NCBI GenBank assembly: GCA_029721435.1
Contig: CM056574.1
Span: 29,807,001 to 29,871,000, forward strand
Reading direction: 5' to 3'
Origin: Gymnothorax reevesii
Lineage: Eukaryota > Chordata > Actinopteri > Anguilliformes > Muraenidae
DNA: 64,000 nt
Below, piece after piece: positions 23,467 through 34,535 of the stretch (positions are counted from its first letter, which is position 1; each line of letters starts with the position of its first letter). Position numbers and translations under genes: made by a program. Below the pieces are notes generated by a model, which saw only the letters and a program-made list of their open reading frames with translations, ran no database searches and had not been told where the DNA came from.

Positions 23467-25142
23467 ATGAATGAGTTTGGTGGAAATCGAATGGATCGCA
23501 AGGGTTTCTGTACAGCAAATATGGTTTAATTTTTTTATATTGTTGTGTTTGTATATTCAGATTCCACAGTTGCTAATGACTCCGGCATTTCAATGTTTGC
23601 CAATTAAGTTGGCTCAAATTCACCTAATTGGTGCAACCAACTCCAAATGTTTTAAGTTGCCATCAGTTCATGGTTCATATTTTAATTAGTTTGTGATTTC
23701 AGACATGACAGGTGGCACCACTTTCCAAATGACCAACCATCATAGAATGTTATTTCCTCTATTAAACATCACCTAACCAATAATCTATGACGAACAATAT
23801 AATCTAATAAAACCATTGACACTGTTTTCTTAACTTTCTCCTTGGGAAAGGCAGAAAGCACATCATTTGAGTAGTGAGACCACTCCTCCCCCCAGTCCCT
23901 TGCTCTCCCTGTTCCTTGTTGCTGTTCCTTGTCTTGCAGGAGGGTTGTTCATGGGATGAGCCACACCTGGGGCACAATGTGTTATCCCCTTCAAAATGCC
24001 GCCTCCCTCTCTCCCTGGAAGATAGAACAACTTTAGCAGCATGACACCGATTTGAAGTTTTCTGGGTTGCGTCACTTCACACGTCTATTCATGCGCTACA
24101 CTACTGAATTACCAATCCCCACACATAATATCGTTTTTTTGGTGCTTTTGTAAAAATTTATTAAGTTCTTTTTGGTGGCCGTCTCATGTCTGTCTCTCGG
24201 CTCGTTGCAGTGCTTGAGCCAGGCTGTGAAAACAGGGTGGACTTAACATCTCAGCAGCTTTCCCTCAGCTTACGCTCAATTAGCATTAATTTTTCATATC
24301 CTTAAGTATCATTAGAATTAATATTTATCATTGCTGTCTATAAAGAAGAAAATGAAGAAAAAAAAGAAGAAAAAAAGCATGATGAAAGCATGCCAGCAGT
24401 CTAATGAGAGCACAAGCCAAAAAGAAAAACTAGGTGGTTCATTTTCTCTCTTTTCCGGCTCTGAACCGCTGAACTCACCTCTTTATTGATTTAGGTCAGA
24501 GTTTGCCTACTGGAAGCCCATTAATCCATTTTAGTGCAGACGAACTCTGCCCGCTCGATACCATAAACATCCCCTAAATATGTGTACAATAACTCTGGCT
24601 ATTGATTTTTATCTGCTAATGTGGTGTCATTAATATGCTGAATTACTGCGACCTTCTGAACATCCCCGGACAAAATCAGTCAAACACGATTAAACTACTG
24701 GGGGAAATAATGTATCCCGTGAACTCTCGGCTCCTCTCTAATCACGTAATGTAATATTGTCATATATAAAAGCAAGTTAAAGGAAAGAGAGAGAGGGATG
24801 TACAGAGCAGCTGCAGGAATACCTGCTTGGATACGGGAAACAGGGAAATGCTCATTGCATCCAAACCCCTGTTGAGTGAACTTCCTCTGCATTCTTCCCA
24901 CAGTCAACACTTGTAGTAAGCAAGTAACTCATTTGCGACATGTACATCATCTTAGCAAGGCAACAAATATAAATGTATCACTGAATAGTGGTTTATGAAA
25001 GAGGGCCTAAAATTAAGTTTGTAGATTTGGTTCATTGGCACAATGTTTGCGACTGTATCCTTGATCAAGGTGCATTAATTTCGCGAGGATATTTACTCTA
25101 TCTGGAGCAGAACACCAGCTACAATAAACACATAGAATGTAA
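23462..25142. other. No gene; possible conserved non-coding DNA at 24230-24700
   Basis: An AG-rich tract (about 24345-24380) is flanked by sequence with many TAAT/ATTA cores (for example CTCAATTAGCATTAATTTTTCATA at 24277-24300 and ATTGATTTTTATCTGC at 24602). Such wording is common in developmental enhancers, but it is also expected in AT-rich DNA. Confidence 0.3.
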
Positions 25143-25145
25143 ATA

Positions 25146-25212
<67 letters not shown>
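25143..25212. repeat. (TA)n microsatellite
   Basis: About 60 bases of near-perfect TA repeat. Confidence 0.97.
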
Positions 25213-25214
<2 letters not shown>

Positions 25215-25237
25215 CGTTGTGGTTTTCTTCAACATAT

Positions 25238-25600
25238 TGAGGTTCCCCCATCCTCAAGCAATTGGAGAGAGACAGATTCTGAAAAGAAAAATTAGGCTTT
25301 ATTGTGTCATGTTGATAAATGTAAAGCCGAGTTCCTCCTGCGCAAGAAAAACTGAACTCCCGACTTTTACACCAGGTCTTATACCCGTAACTCCAGGCAA
25401 ATATGGTCTTTTCGCTTCTTATTCTCGCACTACAATTGGACTGGCAGCCTGAACCCTGTGAGCTAATCCTTCAGGAATTCAAAGCAAAGACGCAAGCACA
25501 TCACTTCAAGAGACAGTGGAACTTACAGCCACACTTAACCCCCCCCGAACCTCAGTGGAAACTTACAGACATGTACACAAGCAAGAGATATACAGACAGA
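25238..25600 (-). mobile_element. Possible LTR fragment
   Basis: Read on the minus strand, a TATAAGA box (25377-25383) is followed about 75 bases later by AATAAA (25298-25303). Between them lies a TTGCGCAGGAGG-containing stretch, and the sequence ends GGGAACCTCA at 25238. That order and the CA end are typical of an LTR. No 5' border or target duplication was found, and the 3' side abuts a microsatellite. Confidence 0.35.
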
Positions 25601-25799
25601 GAAAAGGATACAAGTGGATGAATTCGATGCATATCAAATTATTACAAATGATTCAATTGATTATGTTTTCAGTAGCAACTAATGATTTCGCTGAACAAAT
25701 ATTGATCAAGGCTACAGAAATAAAATACATCCTCTGATTATGTTTTCTGAAACAACTAAACAGAAGCCTGCTTACTAATCAAAGCTACAGAAGCTGCTG

Positions 25800-25965
25800 C
25801 TTATGTGTGTGTGAGCTGCTCATGCATGTGTGAACTGAATTGCTTGTATCTGTGTGTCTGTCTGTGTGTGAACTGTTTGTATGTGTATTTGTGTGTTTGC
25901 ACTCCAGTATGTGAACTACTTTTATGTATGTGTGTGTGTGTTATGTTTTGTGTGTGTGTCTTTCT
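25800..25965. repeat. TG-rich low-complexity tract
   Basis: Many TGTGTG runs separated by GAACTG/CTG words with spacing of about 25-30 bases, such as TGTGTGAACT repeated near 25831, 25867 and 25909. Confidence 0.75.
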
Positions 25966-26018
25966 GCTGCCTACATAATGTGGTTATTGATTATGATTAT
26001 TGATGGCTAAATATAATC

Positions 26019-26379
26019 GGAAACACTTTACAATAAGGGTAAAACAATTAACATTAATCAACATTAGTTCATTAACTGCCAGTTAATTAGCAGGTAACTA
26101 ATGACTTAGAGAGCTGAATAAGCATTACGTAACCATAATTGAACTTTTATTAATTTTCTGTGTATCCCTCATTTTGAAGTTGAAAACATCCCTTAAGTAT
26201 CCCCTATGTAGCACTTCAAACTATTAAACCATAATTTATAAATTAATACCTTAGTTCATATGAACATCATTTGTAACTGATTACCAGGTGCATTAGTTAA
26301 ATGTGAATTACCTGTTAGTACATGCTTATTCCTGCATTTAATAATGTTAATTGTTGTACCTTTATTGTAAAGTGTTACC
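26019..26379. mobile_element. MITE with 8-bp target duplication
   Basis: The left end GGAAACACTTTACAATAA is mirrored by the right end, whose complement reads GGTAACACTTTACAATAA. Perfect octamers ATATAATC flank it (26011-26018 and 26380-26387). The interior is AT-rich with TTAAC/GTTAA words and more inverted similarity (CATTAGTT/AACTAATG). It shares its GGTAACACTTTA terminus and 8-bp duplication with the larger element at 27434-29266. Superfamily uncertain: hAT, P and Merlin elements all make duplications of about this length. Confidence 0.8.
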
Positions 26380-26499
26380 ATATAATCTAAATCTAATTGT
26401 TAGTTTATTTATTATTTGTATGAGTAATGAATGAATAATGAAAAAAATATATATAATCAGTATTAGTGAATATAGTGAATAATGCTGAAATATAATCTT

Positions 26500-26503
<4 letters not shown>

Positions 26504-26560
<57 letters not shown>
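26504..26560. repeat. (TA)n microsatellite
   Basis: Nearly perfect TA repeat of about 57 bases. Confidence 0.97.
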
Positions 26561-26563
<3 letters not shown>

Positions 26564-26741
26564 GACATACATGTCATATTATCCTCCTTTTTTAGATGTT
26601 TTCAAGGTGGCCTTTTCTGCACCTGAGTATTATTGACCATTTAAACGCAAAGAAAGCAGCTTCACATGGGAATACTGAGATACTCATGCAGACATGCACA
26701 CACTGACACTCCTGCACACAGTTAAATAAATCAGACAGTAA

Positions 26742-26955
26742 TCATTGCTGGCAGTCGACGGCAATTGCCTCCCTGAGCATGGAACAGCTCAGCACCACCT
26801 GCCCGTTCACCCTGTTGATGCTTAACACGCCCTTGGGGTCCTGGCCTGCTACCTTTCTCATCAGATGAAAGATGTCGTCGTGCATGCCACTCAAAATCAC
26901 CAGCCAGACAGATGAAAGGTTCACCGTGCAGAACAGCAGTTCATTGGCAACCTTG
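26742..26955 (-). pseudogene. Cadherin EC1-like exon remnant
   Basis: A minus-strand frame open from about 26955 to the TGA at 26742-26744 uses GC-rich third positions (GTG, CTG, GGC, AAC) unlike the AT-rich DNA around it. Its text resembles the first extracellular cadherin repeat: GQDPKGVLSINRVNGQV followed by REAIAV corresponds to the family pattern G-D-x-P-x-G-(I/V)-F-x-I-N-x-x-(S/T)-G-x-(I/V) then L-D-R-E-x-I-A. From memory, T-cadherin (CDH13) EC1 is the closest I know. The LDRE calcium-binding motif is changed to MLRE, and a stop follows five codons after the match, with no good donor site. An AG acceptor is possible at about 26955. Most likely a decayed exon or duplicated fragment; a diverged real exon is less likely. 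Confidence 0.4.
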
Positions 26956-27549
26956 ACAAAGCATTGTGGATTTATTGATCATGCCTCAGCTCCAGAAACT
27001 GGCCTGATTGAATACACTTTTTTCTAGATACAAGATTGAGTCAAACAACTGTGACTGGATATTACATTGATGGATTCTCTGAGTGTCCTCAAGTCATTAG
27101 TGTTTCTGTAGTGGTGTTAGGGAGACTGATGGAACTTCTCCTTCGTTGCACCGTTGGTGTATTTAACCTTAAATGAACTGAACCTGTGAATGATGTACAG
27201 TGCGCGCCAGATCAGGGAGCAGAATAGAAAGCAAACGTGGGAAATATAACAGAGTCAGAAACAATGAAGCAAAACTACAGTACAGCTTCATAATAGAAGA
27301 AACTTCTCAACTGCCAGAAGTGAAGCACAGGGTAGGTGATAATTCCACAAGTTAAATTCATGGCAGGTGATAATTGGACATTTGAAATACTGGGCAGGTG
27401 ATGACACAGCTGAATTTTAGAGGAGGTGATCAGGGTAACACTTTATATTAAGGTCCTTGTAATAAGCGGTAAATAATAGTAAATAAGTCACAAATAAGAC
27501 CTTATAAGATATAAACAATTATTACATTGTTATTAGTGTTAATTAGATA

Positions 27550-27918
27550 GGCACTCGTAGAGTGCAAACCTCCATCAAGGCAGCACAATCCAAATGTGCA
27601 TGACTGGGAACAAAGTTGAGTTATTGCGTGTGATAGGATTTCAACATGGCTGCCGTGGCGGGCCATATTGTGTCAGTGATCATGATGAAAATCAATAGGG
27701 TTCATCCTTGATGTAAGAGCAATCCACCCACAAAATTTCAGACAAATCCGTGCATGACTTTTTGACTTATGTTGTTCACAGACAGACAAACAAACAAAAA
27801 GACGAACAAATGAACAGAGTGATATACTTGCCAATCCGAGATTCCTCGGATACCAGCAAGTACAAACAAACAGGGGCAAAAACATTACCTCCGCCCCAAC
27901 TTCATTGGCGGAGGTAAT
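27550..27918 (-). repeat. Dispersed CCTCCGCC-type repeat, copy 1
   Basis: On the minus strand it starts near ACCTCCGCCAATGAAG...GGCGGAGGTAAT. It continues with TTTGTTTGT-rich text, ACAACATAAGTCAAAAAG...CGGATTTGTCTGAAATTTTGTGGG, and ends GGAGGTTTGCACTCTACGAGTGC. The same order occurs on the plus strand at 46313-46600. Family not identified. It lies inside the element 27434-29266. Confidence 0.6.
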
Positions 27919-27959
27919 AAAGGCATAATTAATACACAGCGCTTAACTAATTATTACTA

Positions 27960-28330
27960 AATTGCTGCATCACCTGTGGCAAGGCAAAGGTCATTGTGCC
28001 AAGGTCAAAGATCGAATCCACTAATGACCCTTACCTTGCACGCCAAACTCTCACAAAGAACCTGCATATCAAGTTTGAAGCTGCTGTGGTCAATACTTTT
28101 GAATATAAAGCGCAGACAAAATTTTTAAGTTCAGGGTCACAGTGCCAAGGTCAAACATCAAATCCACCGAATGCCAATTGATTGCACATCTATCCCTCAC
28201 AAAGCACCGGCAGAGTAAATTTGAAGCTCCTTTGGCCAATACTTCCGGAGATATGGCCGAGAAAAATTATGGAGCTGCCGCCTGCCCACCCAGACGCCAC
28301 TGGGTATAACAATATGCCATCAGCCCATAA
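27960..28330. repeat. Two tandem ~150-bp CAAGGTCA repeats
   Basis: GTGCCAAGGTCAAAGATCGAATCCAC (from about 27996) and GTGCCAAGGTCAAACATCAAATCCACC (from about 28141) begin two diverged direct copies that share CTCACAAAG, TTTGAAGCT and CCAATACTT blocks in order. The second ends in CGCCACTGGGTATAACAATATGCC. Likely part of a dispersed repeat inserted in the AT-rich element. Confidence 0.55.
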
Positions 28331-29318
28331 AGGGCTGAGGGGTTGACAAATTTATTTTTGTCTAACAAGCTATTTGTGAGCACTTAATAAAAAATAGTTA
28401 CATTTACAGACCACTTGCCAACCTAAATGGGATTTTTATTAGCATAAATAAGACTTAATGACTGTTAATATCATGAAACGCATTTGCTATTGGCTAAAAA
28501 GATATTTATGTACACTTACTAGCAACCTTTTAACCTTTTATGGACCATTTAAATGAATGTTTAATGACAGTAGAGTAAATATAAAAGGTAAACATTAATG
28601 CCTTGCAAATGCTCATAAATCTTTTTATTATGCACTTACTATCAATTAGCAATTATTTAGTTTAATTTATGTTAATTAACATGTTATTAAGTTTGGTAAG
28701 TGGTCTGGAACCATTCACTATTTTCTAGTCAGTGCTCATAAATATCTTGCAAGCCAAGAATAAATGTTTTTTAATCTATTATTAATAGTCATCAAGTCTT
28801 AATGTAAACAACCATCGTATGAAGTTTCATAACATATATACAAAAAACCTATAAAGTTTTTAGTTAGTTCTTATAGGAATGCTAATAAGTGATAATATGT
28901 TTGTTATGGTTTTAATTTATACTTATATAGCCTTATTTTAATAAACGTTGATTTTTATTAGCTTTCTATCATATTAGGAACTTTCTAATTAAGCTTCCTA
29001 CAAGCGATAAACATGTTAATTACTTTAATTATCCCTTATAAAGTCTAATTGATGTTTATAAACTTTTTATTATTATTATGTATGTCAGGTATAGAAGAGC
29101 CATGTTAATGTCTTATAAGCAATAATTTGTTATGAACATGTGTTAATAATGCTTTTATTAACACCTATATTGACTTATTTATGTTTATAAATATCTTATA
29201 AGGTCTTATGCGCGACTTAACCATTTATTACCACTTATTACAAGGAAATTAATATAAAGTGTTACCATGATCAGTCCTCAAGTGTAATGCAGGGCGTGCA
29301 ATGACTGCATATACCAAC

Positions 29319-29475
29319 TCTGCTGTCCAATGGCAGAACCTAGTAACTCACTTTTATTTGATTTTATTTAACCTTCCCCAAATAACCAGGCTTTAATATC
29401 AAATTGTTTTATTTTCTGCTTTTTTCTCAAAATCAAATAAAAGTGAGTTACTAGGTTCTGCCATTGGACGGCAGA
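29319..29475. mobile_element. Hairpin MITE with perfect 41-bp arms
   Basis: Bases 29325-29365 are exactly complementary to 29429-29469 (41 of 41), with one further mismatch and five more pairs outside (TCTGC/GCAGA). The loop of 63 bases is AT-rich. Perfect arms in a region of old repeats suggest recent insertion or gene conversion. The transcript would form a long perfect double-stranded stem. Confidence 0.8.
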
Positions 29476-29790
29476 ACTGCTGGACAGGTGATCAGTCCTC
29501 CTATGTGATGCAGGGCAGTTGATTACTTCAAAATATGCAGTACAGGCCAGATGATAACAGAAGTGAAAGACAGTGCCAGTGATCAGTCCACCTCTAAATC
29601 TCAGTGCAAATCATAATGCCCGATAAGAACAACAGCCCTTGAGATGACTCCTTATGTGAACTACAGGTCAAGCAATATCACTCTATGATTAGTACTGGAC
29701 AGGTGATATCTCTGCATTAATACTACAGGGCAGATGAAAGCTGCCACTAATAAACTACAGGGCAGGAGATTCATTTCAGAGTAGCACACA

Positions 29791-32700
29791 TACAGTGCAC
29801 TATACAGAAAACTGTTGTTCCATATTGCGGGGGAGGACTATGCGCATTCAACATTTTACTGTTGAATGGTTTTCCAAGAAAAAGTATGTCAGAAAGGGTA
29901 AGGCCCAAAAGATTTAAAAACATCAATAAAGGAAACATGAAGCAACATATGAAGAAAATACATTTTGAGTGCACCTGCTGTCAAAGCACAATACACAAAA
30001 AATAAAAGATTTTCCATTTCCCTCATAAAAGTTCTGTAGTCTTCAGAAAATGCAGTAGTCGGTCATCTTACGGCTTCAAATGTAGGCGCTGTGGACTTTC
30101 GGTAAAATTCCCCTGCCAGGAAAACAGGGAAAAGCAATCAATCTGTCGACAGATATTGCAGAAAATGTGCTTGACAGATGAACTGAAAATGTGAATATCT
30201 CCTTCAGACAGTCCCAGCATAATCCATTTGTCTGGCAGTGTGAAGAAAAGCTCAAATCAACATCAGAGAATGAAATTTTTTTTTTGTCCAAAGGAAAAGT
30301 TTCTCTAAAGACAGGTATGCTCCCACGTGCGGCACGAATGGGAATTCCGGTACGTACACAAATGAGCTCCTGTGTACTGTCAGATAAAGGATTATTGGCA
30401 CCTGATGAAAACCTCAGAGAAATGATTGCATTAAAAAACCAGTCAATTACTCATCTGCTCATAAGCAATAGGAAACTCATATGTTTTAACAAATATTTTA
30501 CATCCTTAAATTTTGTACATTTTTAATACATTTATGTTTTTCTTTGGTTTTATTTTTATATACATTTTATACATTTACATTTTCCGAACACCATGGGTGT
30601 CAAAGTTATTGGAATACCATACAGATATTGAAAATAGAATCAAAAAAATTAAATTGGCAATGTCTTTAAATCATTAAGCTTATTGCCACATTATATTGAG
30701 TCTGTCAATCACTTCCTGTTTCACTGAGGCATCAGCTTGAAAAAATCTGAATATCTGTCAGTTCACAGTTCACATGATCTTGAAAAAATCTGCATTGTGG
30801 GACAGTCACAATAAAAACCTCAAAAGTTTACCTGAAACTGATGACCACTTATAGCAAGACCTCATTTTATCAAAAATAGAAAGTGAAAAGAATAGATAAA
30901 ACTCTGAGTCACAAGAAGAGCATTTCAATCAAAGCACAGTATAGATTAAGTAAGTTGCGTGTGGTATGCAACCTCTGGACCTCAATGTACCACCCGTCTT
31001 GGCAACATCGGGCATATTGTGGCAAGGGAGCATCATTTAAGCACTCGCCTTCAAAACTTCCTCTTCAAACCCCCAAAACACTACGCTGTGTTCATTGCAA
31101 TTATTTTGAAATACAACTCCCACATTCTCCCGTGTTCAATGGTAGAGAAATTATGAGTAATCAATTTTTCACTGATATAAACTCGAATTTTGGCCAATAA
31201 TCCACGAAAAGTTAGTTTCAAATTTAGGTATAAGTTAGACATTTGCAGTTAAATTGGGGATGTCATTGGAATACCAGCAGACCTTATACCTTGTGGCAGT
31301 GAAAGCCTAAATGAATGTGGGCAAAACATTCAAACTCATTACAGATTGGCTGGCTGATTCTGAAGCCCAGGGCGTTCCTGCTGTGAGGTAACAGTGTTAC
31401 TCACAACATCAGCACAGATGGCTCAGCCCTCAAGCCACGATTTTCTGCGGCAGCATCTCTCTGGGGTTCTCTGCGGTCCTGTCTGCAGTAGTTTCCTCTG
31501 ATATAAGCAGATCTCCGATGCTGCCAGAAATTTCCGTGCTTCATTTCAGGGGAGGCCCGCGGGCTCTGCGAGTGAGTGAAGTCAGTGCGTTTGGCAAACT
31601 GTGTGGCCAGTGGGTAGTGGTACACGCCTAAATCACAGTTTATTTTCCATCAAACTCTGTCTGTCATTGCCTCAAATCTCTGGGTATCCTGTCTCCACTT
31701 CCATCCCTTTCTCCCTCTCTGTCTCCTTGGTCCCTCACATAGCGTTACACTCCAATTATCAATCAGCCTTTAGTTCCATCCATTTAGATGTTCTCATATG
31801 GCAGGCTGTGGCTCTTTTCCTGCTTGTGTAATATCAGGCACCTTAGAGTTTGAGCAGAGGGACATCACTCATTGAGGAAGGGCAGTCCCGCGCACAAACT
31901 ATTATCAGCTAAAGGGCTATTGCTCAACTATTTTAAACAGGGGCGCGGAAAAATGCAACCGTCTATGGAAATGCATCAAAAACCAGCTGACCTTAGCTAA
32001 AAGCTTATCTTCCTCGGATAGGGGGTTTAGCTGTCAAAGCATTTTTTGCCAAAGGCAAAGCGCCTCAGTCGCAGTCTTCTGCGCGTTCATTTCATTTATA
32101 AACACACACACACACACACATTTCTGATTTTGTTCTGTGATAATGGTATCAGTGTCTGTCCCAGCAGGTCAGGCTCCACAGAATACAGTAATGTTACACG
32201 GGTGAGCACAGATATGCAGGATACCAGTATGGGATAAGTCTGAATCCACAGGAACAAGCCAATGAATTTTCGGAATGGGACCACTGGTTTTCAGGTACAA
32301 ACATGAAGGCTACCAGCAAGGCTCTCGTAATTCTGTTGGGTATATGTCCTAAACTCAAAATGTTCTGCTGATAAAGACACAGCAGATTACAAATGATCCG
32401 ACAGTTAGCATCATTGCCTAAGTCATATTTTGCCAAATTGAAAAATTGGCTGTCTGATCTTTCGTGTCGATGAAAAAAGAATGAATTTTGTTTTGTTTTT
32501 TTTTCTCAAAACCTTAAAAAATAAAGCCTGAAATATTAAATGCTGTAATCAAATCGAAGGGTGGCTGTACTTGGTGCTGATTTTTTCTCTCAAAAAGACA
32601 TTATTATTTTTGTTTTTACAACATATTGTTATCTGTATACTTATTTTCATCTATATTATACAATATTATGTGAAACAAATACTTGAATAGCACTTGGTTT

Positions 32701-32926
32701 CTGATTTATCTTCATTTTGTTAAGTGTATAATCATCACTGCACACTACTGTATATCAGCGTCATGGTGTTTTTTATGTATTGAGCAGGGGTAAATTTTAC
32801 AGTTAAGGAGTTATACATATCATAAGTGCACTTCTGCTTGGCTGGCTTTTTCAAGAAGAAAAATAATAGTAATAAGTACATGAAACACTGAAAGCACATC
32901 AATCGCTATTGAAATAAATGCAGTTA
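29791..32926. other. No gene recognised; one short CA repeat
   Basis: A plus-strand frame of 111 codons (30191-30526) and several smaller frames have no motif and look like chance. A (CA)n run lies at 32101-32120. The part 31400-31600 is more GC-rich than its neighbours but shows no splice-bounded frame. Confidence 0.4.
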
Positions 32927-34535
32927 TACAAAACCCAAAACCAGTGAAGTTGGCACGTTATGTAAATCGTAGATAAAAACAGAATACAATGATTTGCAAA
33001 TCCTTTTCAACTTATATTCAATTGAATACACAGCAAAGACAAGATGTTTAATGTTCAAACTGAGAAACTTTATTTTTTTTGCAAATAATCATTAACTTAG
33101 AATTTAGAGGCAGCAACACATTGCAAAAAAGTTGGCACAGGGGCCTTTTTACCACTGTGTTACATCGCCTTTCCTTTTAACGACACTCAGTAAACGTTTG
33201 GGAACTAAGGAGACCAATTTTTGAAGCTTTTCAGGTGGAACTCTTTCCCATTCTTGCTTGATGTACAGCTTAAGTTGTTCAACAGTCCGGGGTCTCCGTT
33301 GTTGTATTTTACGCTTCATAATGCGCCACACATTTTCAATGGGAGACAGGTCTGGACTACAGACAGGCCAGTCTAGTACCCGCACTCTTTTACTACGGAG
33401 CCATGCTGTTGTAACACGTGCAGAATGAGGCTTGGCATTGTCTTGCTGAAATAAGCAGGGGCGTCCATGAAAAAGACGTTGCTTGGATGGCAGCATATGT
33501 TGCTCCAAAACTTGTATGTACCTTTCAGCGTTAATGGTGCCTTCACATATGTGTAAGTTACCCATGCCTTGGGCACTAATACACCCCCATACCTTCACAG
33601 ATGCTGGCTTTTGAACTTTGCGCCTATAACAGTCCGGATGGTTCTTTTCCTCTTTCGTCCAGAAGACACACATCCACAGTTTCCAAAAACAATTTGAAAT
33701 GTGGACTCGTCAGACCACAGAACACTTTTCCACTTTGCATCAGTCCATCTTAGATGAGCTTGGGCCCAGCGAAGCCGGCGGCGTTTCTGGGTGCTGCTGA
33801 TAAATGGCTTTCGCTTTGCATTGTAGAGTTTTAACTTGCACTTGCAGATGTAGCGACAAACTGTAGTTACTGACAGTGGTTTTCTAAAGTGTTCCTGAGC
33901 CCATGTGGTGATGTCCTTTACACACTGATGTCGGTTTTTGATGCAGTACTACCTGAGGGATCGAAGGTCACGGGCATTCAATGTTGGTTTTCGGCCTTGT
34001 CGCTTACATGCAGTGATTTCTCCAGATTCTCTGAACCTTTTGACGATATTACGGACCGTAGATGATGAAATCCCTAAATTTCTTGCAATAGCTCGTTGAG
34101 GAATGTTGTTTTTAAACTGCTCGACAATCAGCTCACGCATTTGTTCACTCAGTGGTGACCCTCGCCCCATCCTTGTTTGTGAATGACTGAGCATTTCAGG
34201 GAAGCTGCCTTTATACCCAATCATGGCACCCACCTGTTCCCAATTAGCCCGTTCACCTGTGGGATGTTCCAAATAAGTGTTTGATGAGCATTCCTCAACT
34301 CTCTCAGTCTTTTTCGCCTCTTGTGCCAGCTTTTTTGAAACATGTTGCAGGCATCAAATTCCAAATGAGCTAATATTTGCAAAAAATTACAAAGTTTACC
34401 TGTTCGAACATTAAGTAACTTGTCTTTGCAGTGTATTCAATTGAATATAGGTTGAAAAGGATTTGCAAATCATTGTATTCTGTTTTTATTTACGATTTAC
34501 ACAACATGCCAACTTCACTGTTTTTGAGTTTTATA
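32927..34535 (-). mobile_element. Nearly complete Tc1-like transposon, long terminal repeats
   Basis: Terminal inverted repeats of about 210 bp: CAGTGAAGTTGGCACGTTAT near the left border is mirrored at the right by a copy differing at a few places, and matching continues to GCAAAAAAGTTGGCACAGG (left, about 33122) and its counterpart near 34325. TA dinucleotides mark both borders. The total of about 1.6 kb is the expected size for a Tc1 element with long terminal repeats. Confidence 0.85.
33149..34170 (-). pseudogene. Tc1-like transposase with two lesions
   Basis: Cut-and-paste transposase of the DD34E group. The likely start MGRGSPLSEQ (34168-34170) leads into a helix-turn-helix (RAIARNLGISSSTVRNIVKR). 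A nonsense codon lies at 33949-33951. The frame then continues through the first Asp motif (WSDESTF) to about 33670, where a small deletion shifts the frame. The last 174 codons hold the second Asp (QQDNAKPH) and the Glu motif (SPDLSPIEN), with 34 residues between Asp and Glu. Apart from these two lesions all catalytic parts are present. Would have acted on the element's own ends in the nucleus. Confidence 0.85.

Larger units (their letters stand above)
27434..29266. mobile_element. 1.8-kb AT-rich element with GGTAACACTTTA termini
   Basis: The left end GGTAACACTTTATATTAA is mirrored at the right, and similarity extends inward for about 70 bases (CCTTGTAATAAG, ATAAGACCTTATAAGAT). Flanking octamers are GTGATCAG (27426-27433) and ATGATCAG (29267-29274), 7 of 8 identical. 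The interior from 28380 onward is more than 70 per cent A+T with many TTATAAG and TTAAC words; it holds no ORF of interest. Two other dispersed repeats sit near its left end. A truncated relative is at 38328-39247. Confidence 0.75.
27325..29790. repeat. Degenerate ~30-bp minisatellite interrupted by two transposons
   Basis: The word GGGCAGGTGAT and close variants recur every 30-32 bases: at about 27331, 27362, 27392, 27421, 29292, 29482, 29512, 29542, 29573, 29664, 29696, 29728 and 29760. The gap between 27421 and 29292 becomes 30 bases when the element 27434-29266 and one copy of its duplication are removed. The array (about 15 units, 460 bases) therefore predates the insertion. Units differ a lot from each other, so the array is old. 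Confidence 0.7.
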
